Origin: an uncultured Bacteroidota bacterium
GTDB lineage: Bacteria > Bacteroidota > Bacteroidia > Chitinophagales > Saprospiraceae
Direction: 5' to 3'
NCBI GenBank assembly: GCA_903933805.1
Contig: CAIZLM010000072.1
Location: 50,496-114,495 of the forward strand
Length of the DNA: 64,000 bases
A model generated the notes under the pieces. It was not told the origin of the DNA. It saw only the letters and a program-made list of their open reading frames with translations, and searched no databases. The translations under genes were made by a program, and so were the position numbers. Below, piece after piece: positions 54,017-64,000 of this stretch (position 1 is the first letter of the stretch; every line of letters begins with the position of its first letter).

Positions 54017-54766
54017 TTACTTAGAAGGCCTTCTTCGCTTATAATTTCCGCCGCCGGAGCCACCGCTACCGCCGTTTCGGCTACGATTGTTGTTGCGCGA
54101 GCCACCCCCGGCATTTCCTGAAGCGCCCTTGTTGTTGCCGTTGTTGCGGTTGTTGCGTTGACGCCCCTTTTCTTTTTCATGTCGGCCGGCGCCAGCTGCA
54201 AGTTTATCCAATGAATCGTGGCCCTCGTGTAATACAAGCTGGCCATTGGAAAGAATTTCAAGGTCTTCTTTCACGATATCATCGCTGACATAGTGCTCTT
54301 TGTTCCATGTTTTGTACGCCAATTTCATGTAGGAAGCGATGACTTCCACAAAACCTTCGCGCTTTGATCCCTCCGGCATTTCAATGGCCTTTTGAATGAG
54401 GGCGTGAACACTGCTGCCATAGTGGCGCTTGCGAGTAGATGAAGCAGGATAGCCCAAAGGCTCGGGCTTAGGCCTGTCCTCTTCCCGGACAATGACGATT
54501 CCGGGCGGTGGTATCACATCGAGTTCGTAGTTGGCAATGACAAACACGTGATTCCAAAGTTTTTCTTTAAAATCATCAATGTTCCGGTTGGGGTTGGTTG
54601 GGCTGAGGGTAATCATCAAACCAACAATTTCTTCCACCGTTTTTTGCCGTCCCAAAGGCGAATCAATCGTCTTGGCGTGTTGGATCATCTCCTGAATCGA
54701 GCGACCATATTCTGGAAATTGTATATCAGCGCTTTCTGTGTTGTACGCTATATCAATCTTATTCAT
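54017..54766 (-). CDS. DUF4290 family protein with basic Gly/Asn-rich tail
   Basis: A 249-residue protein of DUF4290, found across Bacteroidota and of unknown function. The conserved domain fills residues 1-190 (YNTESADIQFPEYGRSIQEMI, VEEIVGLMITLSPTNPN, KLWNHVFVIANYELDV, YMKLAYKTWNKEHYVSDDIV). The last about 50 residues are a low-complexity tail of Gly, Asn, Arg and Lys (ending YKRRRPSK), the kind of tail often seen on nucleic-acid-binding proteins. The gene faces the PIG-L gene, and MITE copy M lies about 50 bp upstream of the start. Confidence 0.88.
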   Translation of the reverse strand: MNKIDIAYNTESADIQFPEYGRSIQEMIQHAKTIDSPLGRQKTVEEIVGLMITLSPTNPNRNIDDFKEKLWNHVFVIANYELDVIPPPGIVIVREEDRPKPEPLGYPASSTRKRHYGSSVHALIQKAIEMPEGSKREGFVEVIASYMKLAYKTWNKEHYVSDDIVKEDLEILSNGQLVLHEGHDSLDKLAAGAGRHEKEKGRQRNNRNNGNNKGASGNAGGGSRNNNRSRNGGSGGSGGGNYKRRRPSK

Positions 54767-54817
54767 TGTTAGACTAAAATTATAATGATTTGAATAATGG
54801 GTAATACATGATTTTAA

Positions 54818-54885
54818 GTAGCTGGTTAGCTTGGTCGCGTCTGAGACAAAAGAGTGGCCAGACAGCGGGCCACCTATCCAGTTAC
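54818..54885 (+). repeat. IS66-like MITE, shortest form, copy M
   Basis: A 68-bp copy, GTAGCTGGTTAGCTTGG to CCACCTATCCAGTTAC. The flanks GATTTTAA (54810-54817) and GACTTTAA (54886-54893) match 7/8. It lies between glmS and the DUF4290 gene. Confidence 0.85.
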
Positions 54886-54969
54886 GACTTTAAAATAGTT
54901 TTTGTCCCCCCTTTGGGTTGACGGTAAAAGGGCAATACAAAGGGCAAGGCTATACGCCGAAACCCGGAG

Positions 54970-56811
54970 TTATTCAACGGTTACGGACTTGGCTAAATTA
55001 CGGGGTTGGTCCACATTACACCCCCTCAATACCGCCGTGTGATAGGCGAGCAATTGAAGTGGAATAACAGAGAGCAACGGCGTAAAGGGTTCTTCCGTTT
55101 CAGGTATTTCAATGGTGAAATCCGCCAATTCTTTAATGTCCGTATCCCCTTCTGTAACAACAGCAACGACAATGCCCTTGCGGGCTTTCACTTCTTGTAT
55201 ATTGGATACAACCTTGTCGTGGGCACTTTTGTTTGTTGCGATCACAAAAACAAGCATGTTTTCATCAATCAGGGCGATGGGGCCGTGCTTCATCTCTGCG
55301 GCAGGATACCCTTCAGCATGTATATAACTGATCTCCTTCAACTTCAAAGCGCCTTCAAGCGCGACCGGGAAATTATAGCCCCTGCCAAGATAAAGCGAAT
55401 TTACGGCGTCTTTTAATTCTCCGGCGATGTATTCTACCTGCTTCTGGCAGTTTTTAAGCAACCTATCTACTTTTTCTGGGATCCTAGACAGCTCTTGCAC
55501 CAATTCTTGGTACCGTGATTTGGGTAAATAGCCCCGTTCATACCCCAATATCAGCGCCATCATGGTCAGCATGGTCACCTGACCTGTAAAGGCTTTGGTG
55601 GATGCGACACCAATTTCCGGCCCGACGTGGATATAGGACCCACTGTGCGTCAACCGAGCGATGGACGACCCCACCACATTGACGATGCCATAAGTAAGCG
55701 CGCCACGTTCTTTGGCCATTTCAAGGGCCGCAAAGGTATCTGCTGTTTCACCGGATTGAGAAATTGCCAGTACAATATCCTGATCGCGGACCACGGGGTT
55801 TCGATACCGGAATTCCGATGCGTACTCCACTTCCACAGGCAGCCGTGCCAAATCCTCAAACAAATACTCCGCAATCATCCCGGCATGCCAAGAAGTGCCA
55901 CAGCCCAAAATAATCATCCGCTGAGCATTGACGAGTCGTTTCATGTGCTCTTCCATACCACCCAGTCTCACCCAACCCTCTTCTGCATTCATTCGACCGC
56001 GCATACACTCTGCTATGGTCACAGGCTGCTCGTATATTTCTTTGAGCATGAAATAGTCATACCCACCTTTTTCCAACTGTTCTATTTGCAGTTCAATGGC
56101 GTGAACGGTGTGGGTTGTCGTTTCATTGCGCAAGTTTTTGATCACAAGCCCATGCTCCAAAGTAATGGTTGCTACCTCTTCGTCGTCTAAGTACACAACA
56201 TTTTTGGTATGCTCTACAATGGGTGTCGCATCAGAGGCCACCAAAAATGATTCTTTTCCAATACCGACCACCAACGGGCTACTCTTCCGTGCAGCCACAA
56301 TTTTATGGGGATCTTCCCGATCCATCACAACAATGGCATAAGCGCCGGTTACCTGTGTCAATGCCTGGCGGACAGCTTCCTCCAAGGCCAGATTTTCGCG
56401 AAGTTGAATTTCCTCAATCAAGTGAACCAACACTTCTGTATCCGTTTCACTGGAGAACGTATGGCCGTGTTTTTGAAGCGCACTCTTAAGAACGGCATAA
56501 TTCTCGATGATACCGTTGTGAATCAGTACCAACCGACCTGTTCCGCCAGTGTGCGGGTGTGCATTGGTATCATCGGGTTTGCCGTGGGTGGCCCAGCGGG
56601 TGTGGCCCATACCAACATGGCCGCTGGTGTCTTTGTTTTTAGTAAACTCAATCAGGTTTTCAACCTTACCCTTCTTTTTGTAAATATTGAGGGTTCCATT
56701 TTGAAGGGCAATGCCTGCGCTGTCGTATCCACGATATTCCAAACGCGAAAGGCCCTTTATTAACACAGGATAGGCATCTTTAGTGCCGATGTAAGCAACT
56801 ATTCCACACAT
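54970..56811 (-). CDS. glmS: Glutamine-fructose-6-phosphate aminotransferase (isomerising)
   Basis: First step of UDP-GlcNAc synthesis: fructose-6-phosphate plus glutamine gives glucosamine-6-phosphate. It has 613 residues. The N-terminal glutaminase domain begins MCGIVAYIG with the nucleophile Cys2 and has GMGHTRWATHGKP and HNGIIENY. Two SIS sugar-isomerase domains follow (ILGCGTSWHAGMIAEYLFE, ISQSGETADTF, YLGRGYNFPVALEGALKLKEI). The C-terminus is the standard NLAKSVTVE. It lies downstream of the DUF4270 and GT5-like genes on the same strand. Confidence 0.97.
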   Translation of the reverse strand: MCGIVAYIGTKDAYPVLIKGLSRLEYRGYDSAGIALQNGTLNIYKKKGKVENLIEFTKNKDTSGHVGMGHTRWATHGKPDDTNAHPHTGGTGRLVLIHNGIIENYAVLKSALQKHGHTFSSETDTEVLVHLIEEIQLRENLALEEAVRQALTQVTGAYAIVVMDREDPHKIVAARKSSPLVVGIGKESFLVASDATPIVEHTKNVVYLDDEEVATITLEHGLVIKNLRNETTTHTVHAIELQIEQLEKGGYDYFMLKEIYEQPVTIAECMRGRMNAEEGWVRLGGMEEHMKRLVNAQRMIILGCGTSWHAGMIAEYLFEDLARLPVEVEYASEFRYRNPVVRDQDIVLAISQSGETADTFAALEMAKERGALTYGIVNVVGSSIARLTHSGSYIHVGPEIGVASTKAFTGQVTMLTMMALILGYERGYLPKSRYQELVQELSRIPEKVDRLLKNCQKQVEYIAGELKDAVNSLYLGRGYNFPVALEGALKLKEISYIHAEGYPAAEMKHGPIALIDENMLVFVIATNKSAHDKVVSNIQEVKARKGIVVAVVTEGDTDIKELADFTIEIPETEEPFTPLLSVIPLQLLAYHTAVLRGCNVDQPRNLAKSVTVE

Positions 56812-56916
56812 AATGATTTAGTAGGATTGAGGATTAAGATTGAAAATGAGCGTATTTGAGAACAAAAGCAGGGGGTAACCTATGAACAAGTCATAGGCTA
56901 TTCCCAAAGGCAAACA

Positions 56917-58269
56917 CTAGTTCACCCTGGTATATTTCAATTCAAGTTTAGCCGGAAAAGTGCTGCTTTTGGGGCCATACAAAACAGACCTTCGAGCGGA
57001 TCGACTTCTCGGGTAAACGTTGATGTAAATTGTTCTGTGTTTTATATCCGGGGTCGCATCGTCGTCAATGATGTGTTGGAATTTTTCACTGAGGGTCATG
57101 CGATACCGATTGACAGGCACACCATTCACGATTTCTTTTTCCGGATAACCACCGAATGCCTTGAGACTTCCGGTACCGGCAGAACCCAGCGCATACAGCA
57201 CATCACTGGTAAAACTGTAGGTCGTGTCTCCCACATATTCTGTGAACATGAGCTGATCGGCCGGTGTCAGGGAAGGGCTCTCGTCTGCAACGGTAAGCAC
57301 CAGTTGAGCTTTGTTCACCGCAACCTGGTTGAAGTCATTGGCATACGGAAATGTTACTTTCAGCCGAAGCCCCTGCATGCCTTGCAAGTATAATTTTTCT
57401 TCCACCGGCAGCCCAATTTTGTCCGCCACCTCAGCACCCGTGTAGTTGTGCTCAAAGTGGGTAAATTTGTTGGAATTTCTGAAATAGAAGTCGAATCTTT
57501 TTTGAACAGAATCATCTTTAACCCGGTAATACAGTGCCATCCGACTGGTGGTGTTGTCGTTCAGGTCGAAAGCAAGCATGGCCCCGGGGGTAGCTCCGTT
57601 GGCAGATGTCACAATTTTCAGTCCGCGCAATTTTTGGTAAAAAGCGGAATCAGACTGCCAATCGAGCGAATCTAATTTGAGCAATTCATTGCCGAAACTG
57701 TCGTTCAGGCGGACCCGTAAAAAGGCGCCCTTGGTGCCCTCAAACAGGCTATCAATTTTCTGTGGTCTGGGTAGAAAATTAGTCACCTGACCCAATTCTT
57801 CTCCTTCGGGAATGGACGCTGTGGAGTAGTACACGGAACCATTGCTGATCGGGGCGTTCAAACGCAAGACACGCAAGGTCTGCGGCTGCAGCGTATCGCC
57901 ATACACCCCATTTGGGGCATAATTCAGGTACAGCACGATGCTGTCCAAGGTCTGTTCGGTCGAGTCAAATTGTGGGTTCAGGCTTTCCGCTTGAAGCAGG
58001 GCGTAGATGTCAGACCGATACTTACCAAGCACAGGGTCGTTGATTTCTCCGCACAAGAAATGCGCCGCCGCCGCCGCATTGTCGGAGGTAACGACGCTGT
58101 CTTCGCGCAGCAGCGTACATTGAACCGTGATGGTGTCTGTATAATCGTAATCGGCGTACTCGTCCTCCAACAGCTCAGAACCAAAAGGGGTAGGTTTTTT
58201 ACAGGCCGTCTGAAAAATGGCAAATACTGCCAACAGCAAACCTGCCATCATTGGGAGTTTCATCTTCAT
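56917..58269 (-). CDS. DUF4270 family lipoprotein
   Basis: An approximately 450-residue lipoprotein with signal MKMKLPMMAGLLLAVFAIFQTAC and Cys anchor, then a DUF4270 domain to the end (SELLEDEYADYDYTDT, HFLCGEINDPVLGKYRSDIYALLQ, DSIVLYLNYAPNGVYGDT). The family is restricted to Bacteroidota and has no known function. ATG 58269 (or 58263) gives the lipoprotein signal; the longer upstream frame does not. It lies between the GT5-like gene and glmS, all on one strand. From memory, DUF4270 genes next to a short GT5-like gene recur in other Bacteroidota. Confidence 0.88.
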   Translation of the reverse strand: MKMKLPMMAGLLLAVFAIFQTACKKPTPFGSELLEDEYADYDYTDTITVQCTLLREDSVVTSDNAAAAAHFLCGEINDPVLGKYRSDIYALLQAESLNPQFDSTEQTLDSIVLYLNYAPNGVYGDTLQPQTLRVLRLNAPISNGSVYYSTASIPEGEELGQVTNFLPRPQKIDSLFEGTKGAFLRVRLNDSFGNELLKLDSLDWQSDSAFYQKLRGLKIVTSANGATPGAMLAFDLNDNTTSRMALYYRVKDDSVQKRFDFYFRNSNKFTHFEHNYTGAEVADKIGLPVEEKLYLQGMQGLRLKVTFPYANDFNQVAVNKAQLVLTVADESPSLTPADQLMFTEYVGDTTYSFTSDVLYALGSAGTGSLKAFGGYPEKEIVNGVPVNRYRMTLSEKFQHIIDDDATPDIKHRTIYINVYPRSRSARRSVLYGPKSSTFPAKLELKYTRVN

Positions 58270-58395
58270 ATTTTGTTGTGTTGATAACAGCTGTTCACTT
58301 ATTTGAGCATACGTACAGAATGTGAAAAAGTTGCGGTTGTGACGTTCGCAGAACAGCACAACCGCAACAGCAATTTCACCATACTAACTTAATTT

Positions 58396-58558
58396 GTAAC
58401 TGGTTAGCGTGGTCGCGTCTGCGACAAAAAAGAGGCTATTTTTTGCCAGACGAAGCGGATTTTTGCAGGCCATAGCAGCGCTACGATCAAAAAAATCTGC
58501 GAAGTATGGCGGAAAATGGGCCTTTTTGGGCCAGACAGCGTGCCAACTAACCAGTTGC
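58396..58558 (+). repeat. IS66-like MITE, long form, copy N with exact 8-bp target duplication
   Basis: A 163-bp full copy, GTAACTGGTTAGCG to CTAACCAGTTGC. It has exact flanking 8-bp direct repeats CTTAATTT at 58388-58395 and 58559-58566. The right-hand duplication overlaps two bases of the stop codon of the GT5-like gene. Confidence 0.95.
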
Positions 58559-58564
58559 CTTAAT

Positions 58565-59383
58565 TTATCGCGGAACTTCCGTCGCTGTGATGGTGCGAAA
58601 AAATTCTAAAAGTGCCGGAAATATAGTTTCAGGCGGCAACCATGGTTGTACCGGTTTGTTGCTGGCCGTGAGATACTCAACGGCGCCGTCGAGTGTTTCG
58701 CTGCCAAGGATGATCGCATCAGCAAAATGAGCGGCACCCTTGTGCATCGAAAGGCCCTCTCCATCACGGAATGGAACGAGATCCTTTTTTGACAAATTGT
58801 TGATGGCCGCTTTTTGGAAAAAATGTTCTCCTCCCTCGTGCTCCCTCGGCGTATCAAAGGCCGCAAATACGAGTTGAGCGTTGGCAAATATAGGCTCTGT
58901 TTTGTACGCAGTACGAAGATAAAGGGGAATAAGACTGGTCATCCAACCTGCACACAGCACAATATCAGGCGACCACCCAAATTTCTTCACCGTTTCAATC
59001 GCTCCCTTGCAGAAAAAAGTCATCCGCTCGGCATTGTCCTCAAAAGGCACTTCATTATCGTCTTCAAAAACAAATTTTCGCTTGAAAAACTCCTCGTTGT
59101 CAAGAAAATAAACCTGCATCCGTGAATTCGGAAGGGACGCTACTTTGATGAGCAAGGGGTAATCGTCATCATCTACAATGATGTTCATGCCACTCAGCCG
59201 TACTACCTCGTGCAAACGGTGACGACGTTCATTCACAACCCCGTATCGGGGCATCAGAATCCGCAACTCGTAACCATTATCCTGCAAAAATTTGGGTAAT
59301 TTCCCGATCACTGATGAAATATCATTTCCTTCGGTATAGGGCTCCATCTCCTGCGTGATGAGGAGCAATCGCTTCTTTTCCAT
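58565..59383 (-). CDS. Glycogen/starch synthase N-terminal-domain-only protein
   Basis: A 272-residue protein matching only the first Rossmann domain of GT5 glycogen synthases (MEKKRLLLITQEMEPYTEGNDISSVIGKLPKFL, LRILMPRYG, DIVLCAGWMTSLIPLYLR). The ADP-glucose-binding lysine loop (KxGGL, intact in the glgA at 12601-14163) reads YTEGNDI here. The whole C-terminal GT1-type domain is absent, so glycogen synthase activity is unlikely. Such short forms recur in Bacteroidota, so this is probably a conserved protein rather than a fresh truncation. Its role is unknown; the neighbours are DUF4270 and glmS. MITE copy N abuts its stop codon. Confidence 0.85.
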   Translation of the reverse strand: MEKKRLLLITQEMEPYTEGNDISSVIGKLPKFLQDNGYELRILMPRYGVVNERRHRLHEVVRLSGMNIIVDDDDYPLLIKVASLPNSRMQVYFLDNEEFFKRKFVFEDDNEVPFEDNAERMTFFCKGAIETVKKFGWSPDIVLCAGWMTSLIPLYLRTAYKTEPIFANAQLVFAAFDTPREHEGGEHFFQKAAINNLSKKDLVPFRDGEGLSMHKGAAHFADAIILGSETLDGAVEYLTASNKPVQPWLPPETIFPALLEFFRTITATEVPR

Positions 59384-59486
59384 GTGTAAGAAAGCCAGAC
59401 TTGAATGGTGTGTGAATCACGTTTAACAAGCGAACTGCTGCTGCTTGCAGAATGACGCAAAGCCTTTGCTTCGCTTAATTCGAATG

Positions 59487-59494
59487 CAAAAGTA
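59487..59494 (-). promoter_or_regulatory. Bacteroidota -7 box for the GT5-like gene
   Basis: TACTTTTG on the minus strand, 104 bp upstream of the start codon. No TTG at the usual -33 distance. Confidence 0.35.
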
Positions 59495-59669
59495 TAAAAA
59501 AATAAGGTTCTTCTTGCATCGAAAACGTGCTGAAAAATTAATATAGGCAAAAACAACCTGTTTTTAAGCAGTAATTTGGTCTTTATGCCCTATTTGTATC
59601 CAAATCAGCAAGCCGTCAGGAAAATGCCCAATCGGAACTCCGCCCAATTTCGCTGCTCCCCAACCCAAC

Positions 59670-60176
59670 TCAAACACCCTCCAAGGGTCCTCTTTCCAAC
59701 AACCGGAAGGTATAGGAATACGCATTTTTGGCATCGGGCTCGTGCGACTCCCGCCAGGTTTCTACCCATTCAACCATGTTGATTTCGGGAAAAAAAACAT
59801 CGCCTTCCGGTGCTATATCTACCTCGGTCAGGTACAACTTGTCCCACAAGTCCATGCTCTCACGGTAGATATCCCCGCCCCCCAGGATAAAAACTTCTTC
59901 CGCCCCGTCGTCAAAGGCAATGCCAAGCGCCTCCTCCATGGAGTGTGCAACCAGCACACCATCCGCGCTGAAGAAAGGATCCCGGGTCATGACGATGTTG
60001 GTGCGCCTTGGCAGCGGCTTCCCAATGCTCTGAAAGCAATTTCGGCCCATGATCACGTGGTGGTCTAGGGTGGTTTTTTTGAAATAAACAAGGTCTGCCG
60101 GTAAATACCACGGAATTTGATTGTCTTTTCCAATGACATTGTTCCTGGCTGCTGCGACGATGGCTGATACGATCAT
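59670..60176 (-). CDS. folA: Dihydrofolate reductase
   Basis: Reduces dihydrofolate to tetrahydrofolate with NADPH. It has 168 residues. Folate-site motifs: IVAAARNNVIGKDNQIPWYLPADLVYFKK (with the Trp-Tyr-Leu-Pro loop), HVIMGRNCFQSIGKPLPRRTNIVMTRD for NADPH, and FILGGGDIYRESM. The acidic catalytic residue is Asp in YLPADLVYFK. The gene is 11 bp downstream of the purine nucleoside phosphorylase gene, so the two are probably cotranscribed. Confidence 0.96.
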   Translation of the reverse strand: MIVSAIVAAARNNVIGKDNQIPWYLPADLVYFKKTTLDHHVIMGRNCFQSIGKPLPRRTNIVMTRDPFFSADGVLVAHSMEEALGIAFDDGAEEVFILGGGDIYRESMDLWDKLYLTEVDIAPEGDVFFPEINMVEWVETWRESHEPDAKNAYSYTFRLLERGPLEGV

Positions 60177-60187
60177 GTGTGTGCGTT

Positions 60188-61006
60188 TTATAGGGTTGTA
60201 AGCATTTCTTTGATGATGGTACGCATCTTGGGTTCGGCTTCGCGGGCAACGGCGATTACTTCGGCCAAGGTGGTTTCACGAATAACTGCCGGTGGATAGG
60301 ATACATTGCTCACGAGCGACAACATGGCAACTGGCAGGTTCATGTGACGAGCCGCCAATACCTCCGGCACCGACGACATCCCAGTACAATCACTGCCGAG
60401 CCGGTGGAGCATGTCGTATTCTGCCGGTGTTTCGAGGTTGGGGCCCGACAGCGCTGAATACACGCCTTCTATGGCCCGAATGCCGTGCGCCTGCGCAATG
60501 GACAGCGCGCTTTTGCGCAATTCTGCATCGTAGGTATGCAAAAGATCCGGAAAACGGGGCCCAACACGGGTGTCGTTGACGCCGCGCAACGGATTGTCGG
60601 GCATCAGGTTGAGGTGATCACGTACAACAACTATATCCCCAGGATGAAGATGGGGATTGATGCCGCCGGATACATTGGTGATGACTAGGCGTTCAATGCC
60701 CAAAAATTTCATCACCCGAATGGGAAATACTACCTGCGCCATCGTCCAACCTTCATACCAGTGAAACCGGCCAGCCATCACCACCACCGGATGACCGGCA
60801 AGGGTGCCAAAAACCAATTTCCCATGGTGACTTTCCACCGTGCTGGAAGCAAAGTGTGGAATGTCGGCGTAGTCTATTACAGCAACCGTCTCCACCTCCT
60901 CGACTAAACTGCCCAACCCGGTTCCGAGTACAATGCCTGAACGGGGCTGGAACGCGGTTTGGCTCCTGATAAAAGCAATGGCTTCTTGTATTTCTTCGTA
61001 CAGCAT
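60188..61006 (-). CDS. Purine-nucleoside phosphorylase
   Basis: Splits purine nucleosides with phosphate, for purine salvage. It has 272 residues of the trimeric (PNP/MTAP) type. Motifs: GIVLGTGLGSLVEEV (phosphate site), HFASSTVESHHGKLVFG (His and Ser at the active site), MAGRFHWYEGW, LVITNVSGGINP, VVRDHLNLMPDNPLRG and GVYSALSGPNLETPAEYDML, then GMSSVPEVLAARHMNLPV. Guanosine and inosine are the usual substrates of this type. MITE copy O lies 34 bp upstream of the start codon. Confidence 0.95.
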   Translation of the reverse strand: MLYEEIQEAIAFIRSQTAFQPRSGIVLGTGLGSLVEEVETVAVIDYADIPHFASSTVESHHGKLVFGTLAGHPVVVMAGRFHWYEGWTMAQVVFPIRVMKFLGIERLVITNVSGGINPHLHPGDIVVVRDHLNLMPDNPLRGVNDTRVGPRFPDLLHTYDAELRKSALSIAQAHGIRAIEGVYSALSGPNLETPAEYDMLHRLGSDCTGMSSVPEVLAARHMNLPVAMLSLVSNVSYPPAVIRETTLAEVIAVAREAEPKMRTIIKEMLTTL

Positions 61007-61040
61007 TTTTTCGTGGTATTAAACGGCGTTTTTTTATTTT

Positions 61041-61203
61041 GTAACTGGTTAGCGTGGTCGCGTCTGAGACAAAAAAGTGGCCATTTTTTGTCAGACGAAG
61101 CGGATTTTTGTAGGCCGTAGCAACGCTACGGTCAAAAAAATCTGCGAAGTATGGCGGAAAATGGGCCTTTTTGGGCCAGACAGCGTGCCACCTAACCAGT
61201 TAC
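61041..61203 (+). repeat. IS66-like MITE, long form, copy O with exact 8-bp target duplication (best-preserved copy)
   Basis: A 163-bp full copy. The ends GTAACTGGTTAG and CTAACCAGTTAC are perfect 12-bp inverted repeats and continue imperfectly for about 35 bp. Exact 8-bp direct repeats TTTATTTT flank it (61033-61040 and 61204-61211). This is the cleanest reference copy for the family. Confidence 0.96.
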
Positions 61204-61217
61204 TTTATTTTATAATT

Positions 61218-62114
61218 TTACACAGCACGCTGTTTCCAGTACCAAGCAAGCCCCATTCCCGTGACCAAGTCCCAAATACCCCACCAAGCCGCGACCAGCG
61301 CCATGCCGCCCAGGCCACCAAAAAACTTGAAAATAAGGATGAGCCCAAGGGCCGTGTTGTGTACACCGGCCTCAAAAGCCAAGGTGCGACAATCCAACTC
61401 AGGAAGCCTGAACAACCGCCCAAGTGCATAGCCATTGGCCAGTGCAACCGCGTTGTGCACGGCAACCAACAGAAATACAAAGCCAAGATATTGCAACAAA
61501 TTGTCGCTGTTGGCCACGAGCGCCAGCACAAGAATGGCAAAAAAAATAACCAGTGAAATGCGCTGAAGCCAAGGGCGAATCGCCTCAACCAAGGCAGGCT
61601 TTTGTTGGTTTAAAAACATACCAACAGCCAAGGGCAATACAATCAATTGGAGGATAATCAAGACCATCTCTCCCATCTCAAGCGAAAAAGACTGGCGCAA
61701 TACCGCAGAATCCGGCACGTATTCCGACCAAAATAAAAAACCGGCCGGGGTTATGAAGGTTGCAAAAAGAATGATGATGGCGTTCAGCGTGACGGATAAG
61801 GCTACGTTGCCACGGGCAAAATGTACCAGAAAATTGGTCATATTGCCCGATGGACACATACTCACCAACACAAGACCCAAAGATACACTCACCGGCGGCT
61901 TGAACACCGCAATGATGCCCAACGTCAGCAGTGGGAAAATAAGATACTGCGCCAATAGCCCAACACCGATGGGCTTGGGAAACTGCACCACGCGTCGAAA
62001 ATCGTCCAGCCGAACATCCAACGCTACACTGAACATGAGGAAGGCCATCGCCATGTTCAAAATGACCATTTGAGCGGGATTGAAGTGGAGATGCAGGGTG
62101 TCAACAGGATGCAT
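61218..62114 (-). CDS. Bile acid:sodium symporter (SBF) family transporter
   Basis: A 298-residue inner-membrane transporter of the BASS/SBF fold with about nine or ten hydrophobic helices (for example VILNMAMAFLMFSVALDV, LLAQYLIFPLLTLGIIAVF, LVSMCPSGNMTNFLVHFARG, VIFFAILVLALVANS). The SMCPSGNMTN and LAFEAGVHNTALGL segments correspond to the crossing, sodium-binding motifs of the family. The substrate cannot be told: bacterial members carry pantoate, keto acids or other organic anions. It lies 20 bp downstream of ligA on the same strand. Confidence 0.92.
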   Translation of the reverse strand: MHPVDTLHLHFNPAQMVILNMAMAFLMFSVALDVRLDDFRRVVQFPKPIGVGLLAQYLIFPLLTLGIIAVFKPPVSVSLGLVLVSMCPSGNMTNFLVHFARGNVALSVTLNAIIILFATFITPAGFLFWSEYVPDSAVLRQSFSLEMGEMVLIILQLIVLPLAVGMFLNQQKPALVEAIRPWLQRISLVIFFAILVLALVANSDNLLQYLGFVFLLVAVHNAVALANGYALGRLFRLPELDCRTLAFEAGVHNTALGLILIFKFFGGLGGMALVAAWWGIWDLVTGMGLAWYWKQRAV

Positions 62115-62134
62115 GAAATAGTATTTTCAGTGTT

Positions 62135-64000
<1,866 letters not shown>

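Noticed and set aside
61077..61556. Open frame starting in MITE copy O and running opposite the SBF transporter gene
   Set aside because: It starts in repeat sequence and continues antisense to a conserved gene.

Overview
The window looks like chromosomal DNA from a Bacteroidota bacterium, most likely a Saprospiria, Chitinophagia or Cytophagia-type lineage; I cannot place it more finely. Supporting signs are the type IX secretion (T9SS) translocon SprA, three proteins ending in T9SS sorting domains, a SusC/SusD pair, the phylum-typical families DUF4290, DUF4270, DUF4159 and DUF3109, glutamine synthetase III, MqnD of the futalosine menaquinone route, and promoters of the Bacteroidota -33/-7 type (TTTG then TAnnTTTG). 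About 41 protein genes are present, two of them cut by the window edges. No tRNA, rRNA, CRISPR array, prophage or transposase gene was seen.

Layout. 1-9046: cut ABC transporter ATPase, a small eRF1-like protein and the giant sprA. 9115-14163: dipeptidase PepD, then leftward glgA, glgC and a DUF3109 gene. 14578-16505: secreted sugar isomerase-like protein and a Crp/Fnr regulator. 16843-20284: HmuY-like T9SS protein plus heme-type TonB receptor. 20291-23237: methylmalonyl-CoA epimerase, DUF4159 and M3 peptidase genes. 23745-32698: a GH18-NodB-GT2 fusion, a secreted alpha-amylase and a secreted LVIVD-repeat protein. 33124-35247: AT-rich Fic and PAS-LuxR genes that look imported. 35358-46909: mqnD, susD/susC, a flavoprotein, dipeptide epimerase, M14 peptidase and hppD. 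47210-54766: glutamine synthetase III, a DUF2064 transferase, riboflavin synthase, a PIG-L deacetylase fusion and DUF4290. 54970-64000: glmS, DUF4270, a degenerate GT5 half-protein, folA, purine nucleoside phosphorylase, a SBF transporter and ligA (cut).

The most notable feature is a family of intergenic repeats, 15 copies in 64 kb. Four full copies are exactly 163 bp (a fifth is 162 bp), with termini GTAACTGGTTAG...CTAACCAGTTAC. Three copies sit between exact 8-bp target duplications (TTTATTTT, CTTAATTT, TTTTCATA) and three more between 7/8 duplications. GTAA ends plus 8-bp duplications are the hallmark of the IS66 transposase family, so these are probably non-autonomous IS66-type MITEs. Several touch genes directly. 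One duplicated a start codon, one supplies a stop codon, one reads out into a Fic gene, and several lie in 5' leaders. Shorter 68-80 bp forms fit internal deletion between two direct repeats.

The second notable item is the GH18-NodB-GT2 fusion. Both of its hydrolase domains have lost catalytic or metal-binding residues, while the glycosyltransferase domain is intact.
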